From: Aplidium turbinatum
Lineage: Eukaryota > Chordata > Ascidiacea > Aplousobranchia > Polyclinidae
DNA length: 64,000 bases
Direction of reading: 5' to 3'
Assembly: GCA_918807975.1 (NCBI GenBank)
Contig: OU964918.1
Span: 58,078,477 to 58,142,476 of the forward strand
The position numbers and the translations under genes were made by a program. Below are positions 11,741 through 29,499 of this stretch, in pieces (positions within the stretch are counted from its first letter, which is position 1; each line of letters begins with the position of its first letter). The notes beneath the pieces are model-generated. The model saw only the letters and a list, made by a program, of their open reading frames with translations. It ran no database searches and had not been told where the DNA came from.

Positions 11741-12905
11741 ACCTTATATTTTACTGATCTCCGGAACTGACGTAAACCTTAAAAGTCATGTCGACATATT
11801 CTTGATGCCCCCCTTATCGAAAATTGTTCTTTGTAATACCGCTTTGAAGGAGGATTACGACTATGAACAAAAGAATAAATTTTAAACTTCATTTTGAATT
11901 GAAAAGACATGACGTAATGTCTTCCCACCTTAGTTATATATTTTTTCATTACGTAACGTCTTGTTGGAATAAATTGAAAATCAGTATGATCACTCAAAAT
12001 GAAAGCAATGGGACTACGAATCCTCACTAAACCAATCAATCAATGGTCTTGTTGCACCAAAGATGACAACCTTATATTTTACTGATCTCCGGAGCTGACG
12101 TAAACCTTAAGGCATAGATCTGTTGACTCAATGCAAACTCTTTGAAGGTTGGGGGCTGTCAATTCAACTTTTTTGTATCAACAGTTGTATCTCTAAAACC
12201 ACTGAGGCTGCGACTACGAGATTTCTTGACTTTTCCTAACTTTTATTAACCTCTATTGAGCTGAAATTTTGAGCGAATAAAGGTTATAAATTGAAAGATA
12301 TAAGGCATTTCTCAGCACATCATCTGAAATATTTCATATTCTATTGTGAAACATTTTTCCACCAGCTGGATAAAAGTAATTAATTTGGCCCATGTCTCGT
12401 TAATCCTAACTGTTTCACAGCGTGAAGGGCATTGGCTGTATGTAAAATAATATAAAAAAAAATTCATCACAACATTACAATGCACGTTATCCATTACTCT
12501 ATCAAAAAATAATGTGTAAACTCACGCTACAAATTACACTCATAAGTGACCTCAACACTTCAACGTATATGAGCAGTTCTAAAATTCACATAGTTTTAAT
12601 TTTCGGATATGCTCAGCGTGAATAATTTTACAAAGTTAATCCCAAATTTTGAAACCGTGCCAAAATAACAGAGATATCACTCCTAAAGCATAAGAAGAAT
12701 CGACACCCCCCCCCCCAAACTGAGCAAGACTCCAGGAGCCCAACCTTCTAAGGGTTAAAAGTCATGTCGACTTAATTATTCTTGATGCCCCCCTTATCGA
12801 AAATTGTTCTTTGTAATACCGCTTTGAAGGAGGATTACGACTATGAACAAAAGAATAAATTTTAAACTTCAATTTGTATTGAAAATTCATGACGTCATGT
12901 CTACC
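11741..12905. repeat. Tandem duplication inside the hAT element, one copy split
   Basis: The block starting ACCTTATATTTTACTGATCT at about 11741 starts again at 12069. The second copy runs to the TTAA at 12107-12110, is interrupted, and resumes at 12755 with AAGTCATGTCGAC. It then follows copy one (CTTGATGCCCCCCTTATCGA, GGAGGATTACGACTATGAAC) to about 12905. The period is about 330 bases without the insert. Confidence 0.8.
12111..12754. mobile_element. TTAA-flanked insertion of 644 bp
   Basis: Comparison with the unbroken copy (11785, CCTTAAAAGTCATG) shows that this block was inserted at a TTAA, which was duplicated (12107-12110 and 12755-12758). The ends are not clean inverted repeats; GAAGGTTGGG occurs in inverse orientation near both ends. 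No coding is seen. piggyBac or Kolobok mobilisation is likely but unproven. Confidence 0.6.
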
Positions 12906-13914
12906 AACCTTATCACATTTTTTTTATTATGTAATATTTACCACCACCAAACCACTTTTGTCGATTGAATTTGTTAATTTATTATTCGGTAAAATGTTTA
13001 GATGATGTCACGTCATTACGCCGATTTGAGATATAATTTCATTCATGACGTCGTATGGATGAAAAACTTTTACAAGGTTTATACTCTGCTGAGATTAAAG
13101 AAGAAACATAAATGATAAATATTGGAGAAATTGAGTCTCCTTTACAACTTAAGAATCGAACAACTCAAAACTGCTGAAACAAAACGTATTGTTTAAGTGA
13201 AAGAATCACTGCAAGCAACTAATGCCAAAATGCGTGCGGAAGAAGTCATGGGAGTGTGAGGTATCAAAAATTAAACAGGTTGTTATTTTTCTACATCAAT
13301 GTGACGTTAGTTAAAACTTTAAACATATCTACTGTACAATTTAGTCATCAAGGTTTTCCATACTTTTTTTAAAGAGAGCTTTTACCCTCCCCCCCCTTGC
13401 AACTTGAGTTGACTTACTTGTGGTTGGGATCCCAATATTAAAAAATTAATATTAATATGTCTTAATAAAAAAAAATGTTAAAAAGATGATGCCCAAAACA
13501 TTGGGGGGGCAGCTGCCCGCCTGCCCCCCTCCCTGCCGGCGCCACTGACTATAGTCACTACTATCAGGCGCTAGCAAGCTAGCGTCTGATTGAACTTTTC
13601 TAATTTTCTTTTTTTACTTTTTGCTGACTTAGCTTTTTGTCGCTAGGAAAAGAAAGCTGAAAATCGTTCAATCAAACTGTTTGTTCAAAAGCGATTAAGA
13701 GTCTAACTAAAATTTTTGATACCTGATTGTCTTTGTTTAGCAACGTCTGATTATGTTAAAACCCATTGTGTCACCTTGGGGAGACAGTAAAGAAGGCGAT
13801 AAAATATAATTGTAGAAAAATATGTTTAGACAGTCACCAAAAGTTGTCAAAATCTGACAAATTCTGCCTAATGTGACAAATCAGACCGTATCTCTATGTA
13901 GTCATGTCATATAG

Positions 13915-15443
13915 CAGGGGTGTGCAACCTTTATTAAAGGAGGGTCATATATAAACATCTGGGTGAAACCGCGGGCCGCACGTTTATTTTACATAATATG
14001 CTTTCTAGTAGTTGCAGGCACAAAAAAGTAGTTTATTTTTGTGATTGATCTTATGGCATGATTAGAGGTTATCTCCTTGCAGAAATATTAAGTTAAGACG
14101 CATAAATTTCTAAAGAAAACTGCTATTCAAATGTATTGTCACGCCGTCTTTAAACGAGTTCAGTGAGAAATTTGAAGCTGGCTTCTTTTCCTGACGACTT
14201 TTTCCAAATTTACTTTAATGGAAGTGCTCGCAATTCGAAGTCCTTTTTCCAAGTGATTGTCTGTCAGAACCGATCAATAGGAAGATTTTATGACGCCCAT
14301 TTTAGAAAAAAATTGCTCGCACAAATAGGCTACGTTGAGCTAAAAAGAGCCATTTTTGAAGCCATGAATTTTTTCAAATGTGGAAAGTCATCTTGGTTGA
14401 GATGTTTTCGGTAAGAATCAAAAAAATGATCACTTCTTTCTGCAGTTCGTAAAATTGTTGCAACATGCAGCCTTTGCTTAACCAACGCACCTCGGGAAAG
14501 TACAGTGGATCTTTATGTGTCGTGTTGAGATTATCCAAAAACTTTTGAAACTGACGATGGTTGAACCCTCGTGCTCGAATAAAATTTACTGCTTCAATAA
14601 CAGGGCTCAAGACGTGTTTAAACTTCAAGGGTTTTGCTGGTGAATGATGCAATGAAAAATTGCTATGTCATCATCGATTTTTCTCTCCCTCAAGGCAGAC
14701 TTCAAGAGACCTATAAATCCAATGCCAGTTCCGGACATGCATCGAGCACCATTAGTTGCGATTCCGCATAAGCTGGACAAGTCCAATTCAAACTTATCAA
14801 AAGCATCAATTACTTCAGTAAAGATGTCAGCACCAGTTGTCGTGCCTTTCATTGACTGTAGTGACTGAAGCTCTTCCCTTTTGTTCAAGTCTTTGTCCAC
14901 TCATTTTGCAAATAAGGCCTACGGTGCTGTGTCCTTCTGGTCCGTACCTTCATCGATCGCAAACTCCATGAAACAAAGTTCTTCACCTTATCCCTGAGAG
15001 TGTCACTAATATCACAGGCAAGATCATCGATACGCCTCGCTATCGTCCACCGTGACAGACTTATTTTCTCGAACTCACTCTTTGGGCACATTTCTTCTGC
15101 GACATCGAAAAGACACTCTTTCACAAAATTACCGTCAGAATACGGTTTCATAGTTTGAGCTATTCTCTGAGCAATTCTGTGCCTCTGATCTACTGACGTT
15201 CCAAATAATTAAATACAGTCGGATTAGCCGTGGCCGGTGGGAGATTTCTAAAATGATTAACAGAAGGTGCGAAATGTACAATAATCCACTCTACAATGAA
15301 TTGTTCGCACGTACCAGACTAAACTAAATTATAAACACGTTTGGCGGGCCGCACACAATTCAAAACTGGCACATCATTGCGGGCCGCACAATTTTTCTTC
15401 GCGGGCCGCATTTGGCCCGCGGGCCGCACGTTGCACACCCCTG
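13915..15443 (-). mobile_element. hAT element with decayed transposase, 1.5 kb
   Basis: The ends CAGGGGTGTGCAACC and GTTGCACACCCCTG are flanked by a perfect 8-base duplication TCATATAG (13907-13914 and 15444-15451). Subterminal GCGGGCCGC blocks lie near both ends. The interior encodes, on the minus strand, a broken transposase (next entry). It sits in a stretch related to the 57-59 kb tandem repeat (about 15455-15540). Confidence 0.92.
14374..15151 (-). pseudogene. hAT transposase remnant, GTF2IRD2/Charlie-like
   Basis: Three overlapping frames in order (15151-14885, 14900-14625, 14652-14374) give FEKISLSRWTIARRIDDL, then LDLSSLCGIATNGARCMSGT and AIFHCIIHQQN, then NFIRARGFNHRQFQKFL and PEVRWLSKGCMLQQFYEL. 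These are hallmark blocks of the hAT group also domesticated in vertebrate GTF2IRD2. The acidic residue of the usual CTDGA block is Asn here (ATNGA), so the catalytic site is lost as well as the frame. N- and C-terminal parts, including the dimerisation domain, are missing. Confidence 0.85.
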
Positions 15444-15454
15444 TCATATAGCAT

Positions 15455-15545
15455 AGCAAGGGTCTGGAAAAAGATTGAAGTAACAAAACGCGAACGTTAA
15501 ATCGTGCTCTAGACCGAAATGATTTATTCAATACAAGAAGTTGTC
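15455..15545 (-). repeat. Relative of the 57-59 kb tandem repeat unit
   Basis: Read on the minus strand, TTCGGTCTAGAGCACG and CGTTCGCGTTTTGTTAC line up with the unit at 57640-57700 (TTCGGTATCAAGCACG, TTCGCGTTTTGTTGC). It is a single diverged copy, cut on its left by the hAT element. Confidence 0.5.
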
Positions 15546-15839
15546 ATGTTCACAACACCTTGAATTTTGGGGAATATCATCAACTTTCTTTGTAAAACAT
15601 CTCAAAAAGTTAAATGTACTTAATTCATGGGTTAGTAAGTCCATATTTAGACAATAACAGCAAATTAAAATAGACTACATTTTTAGAGTCATTCCCTTAA
15701 ATATATCCAAAAATTAGTTTAACTTTCTAGGTATTAAATTCTTTATGAAATGAAGATTTTATTTCGGTTTCATGAAAGTCCGTTGATCGTAATTCTCATC
15801 AAGCAAAGATTTTGATTTTTATGTGAGAGTTATACAAAA

Positions 15840-16740
15840 CAAACTATAACTTGAATGGGTTTAACATAGCTTACTTTATTTTTATGTTAAATTTGTTGAA
15901 GTTACTTTGTTCAGTATATCTGTGGTACAACAAAGCGAACTCTCCACCAAAGCTTTATGTAATTGTAAGAGTGTTGGCTAATGACATTGAAATGTTCAAC
16001 ACAAAGCGTATAGGCTACTTAAGAGTTTTTTATGTTTGGAATTGTATCTTATTATGATGCAATGTGCTATTATACAATAGAATCTAGTTGACAATAAAGT
16101 TATTTCTTTTTCTATTGCGGTGTATGTCACGATCTCCAATATGATGAAAGCTCGTACATGTAAACGTTAAAAAAAACAGAATTGCGTAAACATAAATGCT
16201 GTAGAGTTTTATCCACTTGCCTGTCCTAAGAACACTGTTTCATAGAATACGAAGTTGGCTTAGAACACAATCCACTCCTGGAAAGATGATGCCAACTACT
16301 ATGGTTGTAATAAAGTTCATGGGTGGATTGTTACACACTAAACAAGTAAAAAAATTCCTGGGTGACTTGCACTTTGAATCTGAATTCTTTTGTAGTAGTT
16401 GATAATTAGTTAAGCCGAAACCGTTTGACTGTTAAACTATTTGTAAATATGTAAAATATACTGTTGTAATGATCAACCATGTGCTATTGTTGTGTCTTGC
16501 TTGTCTTTGGTCCAAAAAAGCAAACTCTCTCCCGAAACTAAGTTACGGTCTTTGTGTGTACAATTTTTTATGATTTTGAAGTACTTTTGTGCTATTTTCA
16601 CTATTTTAGCACCTGCATTGGATGTTCCGAAAAGCATCTGGAACTCAGGTAAAAAGGAAATATATACTCGACATTGTTTTGAAATAGCAAGTGTTGTAGT
16701 TGCTGACAAACATTGAAAAATAAATATTTCAATGGCAGCG
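15840..16740 (+). repeat. Two copies of a dispersed repeat with a KKANSFPKLY-like frame
   Basis: Copies near 15840-16060 (LWYNKANSPPKLY) and 16395-16740 (GTTAAGCCGAAACCGTTTGA, then CAAAAAAGCAAACTCTC) match the repeat at 59388-59720 (LWYKKANSFPKLY). The frames are short and differ between copies. The family is mobile in habit but I cannot name it; a Penelope-like origin is possible. Confidence 0.45.
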
Positions 16741-16989
16741 TGTAGTTTTTAAGATATGACGAATGCGGCCATGCTTAAAAGTTAATACGATTGTGCATCA
16801 TATTTCTTGCAACAACACTTTGCAAGACAGTAGCAACACAACTGCCTTGAATACCATTTGAGTTTGAACTGGTTTAAATCTATGATCTCAAATGAGCCGA
16901 CGAAAAATGCCTAAACAAATCTGAGATTTAATTAAACTGCGAGGACATGTGGATAGGCAACGGTTTTAACAATCTGGAGCTATTGAAAA

Positions 16990-17065
16990 TCAATTCTGTA
17001 GAAAGCTTCATTGCTGTCTTTCGACACTTGCAAACAAGCAGTATTTAACGATACACGATTTGCAC
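16990..17065 (+). promoter_or_regulatory. Upstream block shared by genes B and C
   Basis: TGTAGAAAGCTTCATTGC and the following 45 bases align with 28777-28845 upstream of gene C. The distance to the start codon is about 710 bases here and 723 bases in gene C. Since introns between these genes have diverged strongly, conservation at a fixed distance suggests a core promoter or non-coding first exon. No canonical TATA box is certain. Confidence 0.45.
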
Positions 17066-17532
17066 TTTGTTTCTGGTTTTGTTCAAATCATTTTGAGGAT
17101 CTGCAGAAAAAAAATTGACGCTTTTGAGCAAATAAATTAATGAGGCAACGCTTTGCAGCAAGGTGAACTTATAGAAACTAACATTACATCAAAAAGAAGT
17201 GAATACTCTGTCTAGCATAAAAAAATCCCAGAATTCAACGAAATGGAATTGCTTTATAATAATTCTTTGTTGTATAGAAGCCAGAATGTACAACATGTAT
17301 TCTGTTACATGGTAGGCTACATGTTACAAGTATTCTGTTGCTGCACATGAAGTGTAAACAGTTTTTGTGTTTGGATTTTATAAATCAAGCCCACGTTAAT
17401 CTAAATAATTTTTTTCTTGAATAAAGTAGACCAGATGACACCTGACTGAATCAGATAAATCAGAGCTTGCAAAAAGGTTTTAAGTTAGACCATCTTTATT
17501 CAAGAATAAGCATTACAATCAAATATACACAT

Positions 17533-17602
17533 TTGGCTGCATAGCGAAGTGGTGAAAGCCATGTTCAATGTCCGAAAGAGCGCTGGTTCGACACCGCCCA
17601 AG
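17533..17602 (+). repeat. tRNA-like SINE head
   Basis: An A-box-like TAGCGAAGTGGTGA and a B-box GGTTCGACACC lie 45 bases apart. The sequence does not fold as a complete tRNA and has no clear acceptor-stem pairing, so I treat it as a SINE head or tRNA pseudogene. Confidence 0.35.
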
Positions 17603-17694
17603 AGCCATTTCAAGACATACTTGCAATATTGGCTTGCTGAAGAGATTGCAATTTCTGAAAGCTTTTAATCTTTCATAACTTTTTATTGCCATAT

Positions 17695-17708
17695 TTTTTA
17701 GAGTAACC
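17695..17708 (+). promoter_or_regulatory. 3' splice acceptor just before the gene B start codon
   Basis: CATATTTTTTAG ends seven bases before the ATG at 17709. The pyrimidine-rich run and AG make a good acceptor with no matching coding exon upstream. See gene A and gene C for the same layout. Confidence 0.5.
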
Positions 17709-23937
<6,229 letters not shown>

Positions 23938-24857
23938 TTCTTTTGTGCGTGCTGATGTGATTATGATATTACATAAATTGTGATGCAAAATATAGTGCAA
24001 AGGGTTCCGGGATTATTTAAATCAGAACTTTGCAAACTTTCTACCAGCTCTTGGTAAAGAATAACATTTTAAACAATCAAACTATCAGTAGCAGAGCTAC
24101 AGTATTTTGTTTTGTTCATTTTAAAATTCAAGTAGTACTTCAGAAAGTGTAGCTAATAGCGTTTATCTAGGAATTATTTTTCTGTTATTTCATTAAAAAG
24201 ATATATAAGTAGCCTATATTGTAGTCTGTAGTTAAACGATAATAAAACAATAAATGTTTCACTCTAAATGTCAAATGACAATTTGTTTAGTTGAAAAAAA
24301 TCACAGTGGTAGTCCACATAAATTAGAGAAGAGGAATTATATGTTAAAAACTAAAAGTAGGCTTACCGCTTAAATACTAATAAAAAAAAAAACATATTCA
24401 AACGATAAAAAAAAACTTTTGCGTGAGGCACCACAGCTTGTTTTTTCAAACAAGTTTTACGGGAGCATGAACTAATGAAGGAGACAAGGTGCAAGCTTGA
24501 AAGAAGATAAGCTTTAAATTGGAAGCATGAGGTGCTTCACTCAACAAACGTTTCAAATTGGAAAAGTACCAGTTGTCTTCTATTTTGGAAAGTTACCTGA
24601 CAGTGTTACGCGAGAAACTCTGGAAACAAATATGTTCGAAATTAACGTGAAAAACATTTTTCTCAGTTCTCAACTTACAGAGCCACTTCGTGCGCTTGTG
24701 ACAATAATTTCTTTGTTTGTTTGACTTTTACACACTACGAGTTGGGAGTAGATGTAGCCCTGACCCTTTAAAATATCACGACGTAAGACATAGGAAGGCT
24801 CTTTTAGCTGTAAACAAGCAATGGAATAAACTAAATAAGGATTTTACTTTGGAACCA
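23938..24857. other. 3' flank of gene B, otherwise empty
   Basis: AATAAA at about 24240-24252 fits the poly-A signal of gene B, about 300 bases after the stop. Beyond it I see only AT-rich sequence and a 65-codon frame without motif. Confidence 0.45.
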
Positions 24858-25175
24858 GTCCGCCCCGTTAGCTCACTGGTTAAGCGACTACTTCGCACAC
24901 AAAGAAACCTTAGATAAAACGGCACTGTTTCGGCTCTCGGGGTATGCGCTTTAGCAACGCATACTTAGGACTGCTTTCCATTCAGCAGGGCCTAGTGGAT
25001 CGCAGACAACAACCCTTCAACAACAAGAAAAAAAAATTACTCTGTCAATCTCGGTAACCGAACTGCGTCAGTGGTTCAAAGCCTTTACAAGTATGCTGAA
25101 CTGCCAGGAATAACCAATCAAAGGCTGTTTCAGTCCGAAGATAAAATTCAAACCAACCAACTAATGATGATGACG
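24858..25175 (+). repeat. tRNA-derived SINE, near complete
   Basis: A head with A-box GTTAGCTCACTGGTTAAGCG and a weak B-box (TTTCGGCTCTCG) is followed by the body seen at 1-160, ending in GATGATGATGACG-like repeats near 25165. The same head and body order is repeated at 62485-62705. A second body fragment lies at 25330-25490. Confidence 0.6.
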
Positions 25176-25329
25176 TTGATGATGACAATGCATTGAATGT
25201 AGCGACTACCGGTCCAATATAGTGGACAAAAATCCAATATGTCTTTTACAGTAAACAACGTTTTATTGTATGTAATTAAACTGTCCATTGCCATTAAGCC
25301 AGCGAATACAATAAATTCCATACAACAAC

Positions 25330-25490
25330 ACTTCAACAACAAGCGGAAACTACACTCTGTCAAATCTCGGTGACTGGCCTGCGTCAGTGGTTCAAAGCCT
25401 CTACATACTGTACATGCGCAACTGCCAGAATTAAGCTCCTAAAAAAGTTTTCCCAGTCCAATAGATAAAAATTCCAAATCAATCAACAAT
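25330..25490 (+). repeat. SINE body fragment
   Basis: CGGAAACTACACTCTGTC and GCGTCAGTGGTTCAAAGCCT repeat the body of the SINE at 24858-25175. The tRNA-like head is missing. Confidence 0.5.
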
Positions 25491-25669
25491 CTACTATATA
25501 GACAACAAGCAATATGGTTACATTGAAAAGCATAGGCAGTCCACAGGATAATGTGAGAGCAAAGCAATTAATAATAATAACACTGCGCTGTATTCATCGT
25601 TGAATGCGTTGCTCCACATCGCTTTACAAAGCAGACAGTGTCAGTGCAGCGGTATAAAAGCACAATCGA

Positions 25670-25815
25670 GCACATCATTACTTAAATCCATTCCATTGCT
25701 GAGTGCCAAGTAGGAACAGGATGTAGTACCACTTTTACAAAGTCTTTGGTGTGGTCCGGCAGGGTAACAAACCCATGCCTACCGATTCAGAAGCGGACAC
25801 ACAAACCACCACTAG
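25670..25815 (-). repeat. SINE-like sequence, minus strand
   Basis: The minus strand reads AATCGGTAGGCATGGGTTTG (B-box-like) then GACTTTGTAAAAGTGGTACT and CTTGGCACTCAGC. A related body is at 6551-6720. Limits are approximate. Confidence 0.4.
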
Positions 25816-26089
25816 ATGTCGATGCAGCGTTTTCAAAGCGTTATACAAGCTGTATTCCTATATCTTCAAAGATGCGGTGATTGTAAAATCTTAGTCATGG
25901 CTTCTTTAAATTTTAGCTTGATTGTTACTGAAAACATTGGAAAAAGAACCTTTTTTTACTTTATATATTTTCATAGCTTTGGTTGAGAGTTTACTTTGTC
26001 CCATCACAATCATACAAAGCTCAGCAACATCAAAGGCTTCTTTCATGCTCTATTCATGCTATATTATGCAGAAATAAATGAGTAAGTTA

Positions 26090-26264
26090 TAAACGATTAT
26101 CGAACGTTATCACAACACTGCGGTGCAACGCGGAGGAATAAACTGCTGACCATGTTGTTCTTGAATGCCCCATTTACAAGGCGCCAAATGCAATGCATGA
26201 CATAGCAGAACTGGACGAAGCGACACTCACCTGGCTTTCCATCAGCTGCCCTGAAATCTAAACA
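26090..26264 (+). pseudogene. LINE C-terminal remnant, cut by a hAT element
   Basis: In frame with one stop: TADHVVLECPIYKAPNAMHD, then LTWLSISCPEI and a stop at about 26255. The CNAEE...TADHV block and the short tail resemble the C-terminus of jockey/CR1-group elements and match the remnants at 46090-47430 and 47833-48021. The 3' UTR resumes at 28208 beyond the hAT element, up to about 28260. The rest of the LINE is missing (5' truncation). Confidence 0.7.
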
Positions 26265-26272
26265 GTCCTATC

Positions 26273-28207
26273 CAGTGTTGTACGCGTCAATGAAATAAAT
26301 AGACGGCGTCAGCGCGAATTGCCTAAAAACTTCACGGCGTAAAGTACTGCGTCAGCTCTTAAAGAAGTTGACGGCGTCAGCTCTTAAAGAAATTGACGGC
26401 GTCAGCGTAAGCGCTAATTTCGAGCGCTATTTTAGCCAAGGTCTCACAAAACGGAAGTATTTCGCCTTACCAAGTATTTCGCCTTACCTTAGGCTAACAA
26501 TAGCTATAAATAAAGAGCAGGTATTATGTTTTGACATGGGCTCCGTTAGAGGGGGGCCAGAGGGATGATTACCCCCCACCAATTGGAGTGGGGAGTAACT
26601 AATGCAAAATTACCCCCCCCCCCCTCCCCACTGACGTAGAGATTAAAATCTAATTTTTAATATATTTTTTTAGTTTTGTGTTTTATTTTCATTTTTTTAT
26701 TTTGTTGCACAACTTTTGAGTTTTTTGCTTGAAAACTCAGATTCACAAGACAACGCCAAGCTATGTATCCTGTCAAAAATATACGCATCACAATCCACTA
26801 TGTATGACGTATGTATGACAGGAGGCAGTTCCATGCATCTATTGACAGCATAGTGCAAGACCTCACCCATCGTTTCAATGGCGAAGGAATAAAAACTCAC
26901 CAAATGCTCGAAGAAGTTTTAATATCTGGCACATTCAACGACAGTGCAGTTACAGCGTTGGAACGATAGCCTATGGCTTGGAAGAGAAAATTTTGGGCCA
27001 AGATTTAAGCCACTTCCATGAGAAATGTGGGCCGATCAAGTATGTGCGATGTTCGAAAGAAGTTAATGGGACTTAAACCTATTGTCAAAGAGTTGTACAC
27101 CAGTGTGGAAAAACTTGTAAGATTTCTATTGGTCAATGCCCCTTCTTCTGCAGAAGCTGAAAGATCGTTTAGCTCGCTACTACGCTTAAAAACATTGCGC
27201 CGAAGAACAATGCCTGTGTTAAGACTCAATTCCATTGCCATGTGCCAAGCCCATTAAGTGTATATGGTTGAACTAAGTGTAGATGAAATCTGCAAAGAAT
27301 TTGTTCTCAACATTGCACAAAGATTTAAAGTCTTTGGCGACTTCTGACTGTTCTGCTTAGAATAGAAGCAGAGTGCACAAAGTGTTTTGTTTGAGTTGAC
27401 GTGTTTGTTTGTAATGTTAGGCTACATCTTTATAGTTTTTGTGAGATTTTGGTACAGGTAATAAGCCTACCTGAGTGTTATGGCACTTTTTGTTTAGTGT
27501 TATTTCTTACACGGCGCAGATGGTAGGCCTTCCTGTAGTGTCAATCAAGATGTCTCCCTATTTTCAGTTGTTGTAAAAGTTAATGCATTTTAGGTTTTCT
27601 TTTATTTTTTTCTGAGTTGAATGTAAGCCTATAGACCCTACTAGATGCTGAAGCTTTTCCTTTCACTGTGGATGTTATGGCACAGGTTATCGTGTTATAT
27701 TCATGTAGCCTAATTGTAATTTAGGTTAAGTTCCAAGCGTACTGTGATGGTTTTAGCATATAGAAATATTTTAACGAGGTCCACTGCACCAACATCGTTT
27801 TTTTCAGGGGCATAGAGCTCTTGAAATAAAGTATCTTTAACCTCCGCGATGGTATTCATTGATTTTTCCTTTTTTCTTTCTGATCCCTCGTTCTCGATAC
27901 TGCTCACGATATGAGTGATCATCATTTGGCGAACTTCTTTCGCTTGTAGTCCAGGAAACCATTCCAACCATCGCGAAAGCCGGTTATTCGGATGAGTCGC
28001 GCTGGCCAGAATACATTTTGAAACTCTCAGTGTGAAACGAGACTTTCCATGAAAACAAAAAATAACGCATAGCGCGTGACGCTTAAAATCGGCAAAATAG
28101 TTGACGCGCTATCACTTCCGTCAACTAAAAAATAAACTGACGGCGCTATCCTTAGCGTCAACAAAAAGTTGACGCCGTCAAATTGACAGCGTCAACGTAC
28201 AACACTG
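26273..28207. mobile_element. hAT element, 1.9 kb, with a second hAT inside
   Basis: The ends CAGTGTTGTACG and CGTACAACACTG are perfect inverses. The flanks GTCCTATC (26265-26272) and GTCCCATC (28208-28215) are an 8-base duplication with one change. GACGGCGTCAGCG motifs repeat near both ends and are shared with the 503-base element at 36168-36670. At 26535 a different left end (CATGGGCTCCGTTAGAGG) begins, of the type seen at 35890; its right end is not found. A minus-strand frame (27967-27710) has no motif I recognise. Confidence 0.82.
26815..27257 (+). pseudogene. hAT transposase C-terminal remnant (zinc-finger TTF type)
   Basis: FHASIDSIVQDLTHRFNGEG (26830-26890) then, in another frame, LVNAPSSAEAERSFSSLLRL at about 27130-27190 followed by LKTLRRRTMPVLRLNSIAM. 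The second block is the hAT dimerisation domain. It probably belongs to the inner element that starts near 26535. The N-terminal and catalytic parts are absent. Confidence 0.75.
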
Positions 28208-28260
28208 GTCCCATCTCACACGAAAGAAGAAGATTGTGTCCTCATCAGGATTAGCTAAGT

Positions 28261-28954
28261 AATATTGAGAACTGTATTAATAAATCACAATTTAAAAAAA
28301 TAACAATTTTCTGAATTTTTGGTCATTTTTTTCATTGCATGGTGAAGACACAACGATGTGGCGAGTGTATTGATAATAGTATTTCTTAATAATTCTGATT
28401 TGTATATATTTTGTGTAAATAAAGTTAAATATTTAATGTTGTTACGTTTTATATACTTTTTTTTAGTGGATGTAATGTGAGATTCTATATAAATGCCTTT
28501 CGTGGCCCTTTACTATGTCATTTATAGCCATGACTCGTCAAATATTTAAAGTACTATATCATAGCAGTAGTAGTACTTTGGACAACTGCTTCAAAAAACA
28601 GTAGAAAATATTTTCGCAAGTGTTTTCGTAAGGTCGCATTTATTGTCATTGCATGGAGGTAAATGTGTCAACACAAAACGACACTGCGTGCTGAAAGTCT
28701 GTTTTTATTTAATTGATATGTGAGGAAATCTGTTTTTGGAAGCTTCACTAAAAATTTAAACAATTAAAAGCCCATGTGTAGAAAGCTTCATTGCACTCTT
28801 TCTGCAGTCTCAAACAATTAGCAATTAAAAATATACGGTTGCAATTCAAATACTGTACATTTGTAGGCTAAAGAATTTTAACTATTTGTAAAAAAATGAT
28901 TATTTGTTGGACTCGATCAATCGATCTGTCAACACTTTGTCATAAAAGCAATTT
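28261..28954. other. Upstream region of gene C
   Basis: AT-rich. It contains the conserved block at 28777-28845 and otherwise no recognisable gene or repeat. Confidence 0.4.
28777..28850 (+). promoter_or_regulatory. Upstream block shared with gene B
   Basis: TGTAGAAAGCTTCATTGCAC followed by CTCAAACAATTAGC and a TTAAAAATATAC run aligns with 16997-17065. It stands 723 bases before the gene C start codon. A promoter or first non-coding exon is the likely reason for its conservation. Confidence 0.45.
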
Positions 28955-29239
28955 ATGAAAACAGAAATGAGTGGAGAGGAGTGCGTGGCAACCACAGAAG
29001 TTGATATTGCTCAACTACTTTACATCGTTGTCTCTGGTGCAAGTGCAATTTCTCTTGCAGTGCTGGTAGGCTACCATAGAATTCTACAAGACTTTGCTGA
29101 ATATGTCGTGTGTTTCAATCTTCTTTGTAACATAGGAATAGCGGTATTTAAATCTTTTTTTTTCATTCAAAGTGACCTTTTCCATAACAGTTTGATTAAA
29201 TGTGATATGGACCGAGCTTTTCTGGAACGAATTTGTTGA
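28955..29239 (+). CDS. Hypothetical 94-residue protein with one membrane segment (doubtful)
   Basis: The frame starts MKTEMSGEECVATTEVDIAQ, has a hydrophobic stretch (LLYIVVSGASAISLAVLVGY) near residues 22-41, and ends about 35 bases before AATAAA (29271). I recognise no family. It lies between the conserved upstream block and exon 1 of gene C, so it may well be intronic or untranslated sequence of gene C. Gene B has no matching frame at this position, which argues against a real gene. Confidence 0.25.
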   Translation: MKTEMSGEECVATTEVDIAQLLYIVVSGASAISLAVLVGYHRILQDFAEYVVCFNLLCNIGIAVFKSFFFIQSDLFHNSLIKCDMDRAFLERIC

Positions 29240-29483
29240 AGATCTGAATTCTTATGTGTAAAAATGCAGCAATAAAAGCTTTAGTTCTATTTTAGAAAAT
29301 GATCAGTAACATAGTTTAATATTTTAAATACAATTTAGAAAGTGAAGCGGCTGGAAAAGATAAATCATTTTAACAAAGACGGATTTTGTTAACCTATTAA
29401 TAAACACTTATGGCAGCAAATAAACTCCAATTGCCGACAAATTAAAGCACATGAATTTGTCAATTGTTGTTTACATAAAACGC

Positions 29484-29499
29484 TTTTCTTTGCAGAAAT
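29484..29499 (+). promoter_or_regulatory. 3' splice acceptor just before the gene C start codon
   Basis: GCTTTTCTTTGCAG ends four bases before the ATG at 29500. It is the strongest of the three acceptors at this position in genes A, B and C. Confidence 0.55.

Larger units (their letters stand above)
10811..13547. mobile_element. Non-autonomous hAT element, 2.7 kb
   Basis: The ends CAGTGGCGCCGCCAG and GCCGGCGCCACTG are flanked by a perfect 8-base duplication ACTATAGT (10803-10810 and 13548-13555). No transposase frame is visible. The first 0.3 kb (GGGGGGTCTGGGAGGCCTCC, then AAAATTTTGAAAAATTAC) is shared with the small element at 38073-38436, which looks like an internally deleted relative. 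The interior holds a tandem duplication and a TTAA insertion, listed separately. Confidence 0.85.
10745..13900. repeat. Inverted repeats outside the 10811-13547 hAT element
   Basis: CTGATTTGTCACATT plus the flanking GCAGATTTTG at about 10765-10795 pairs with its inverse at about 13845-13885. The hAT element therefore seems to have jumped into an older, smaller inverted-repeat element of about 0.4 kb, whose remainder includes the palindrome AGGCGCTAGC...GCTAGCGTCT at 13566-13587. The outer limits are not sharp. Confidence 0.4.

Noticed and set aside
17533-17602. Functional tRNA gene
   Set aside because: A and B boxes are present but stems do not pair and no anticodon loop is convincing.
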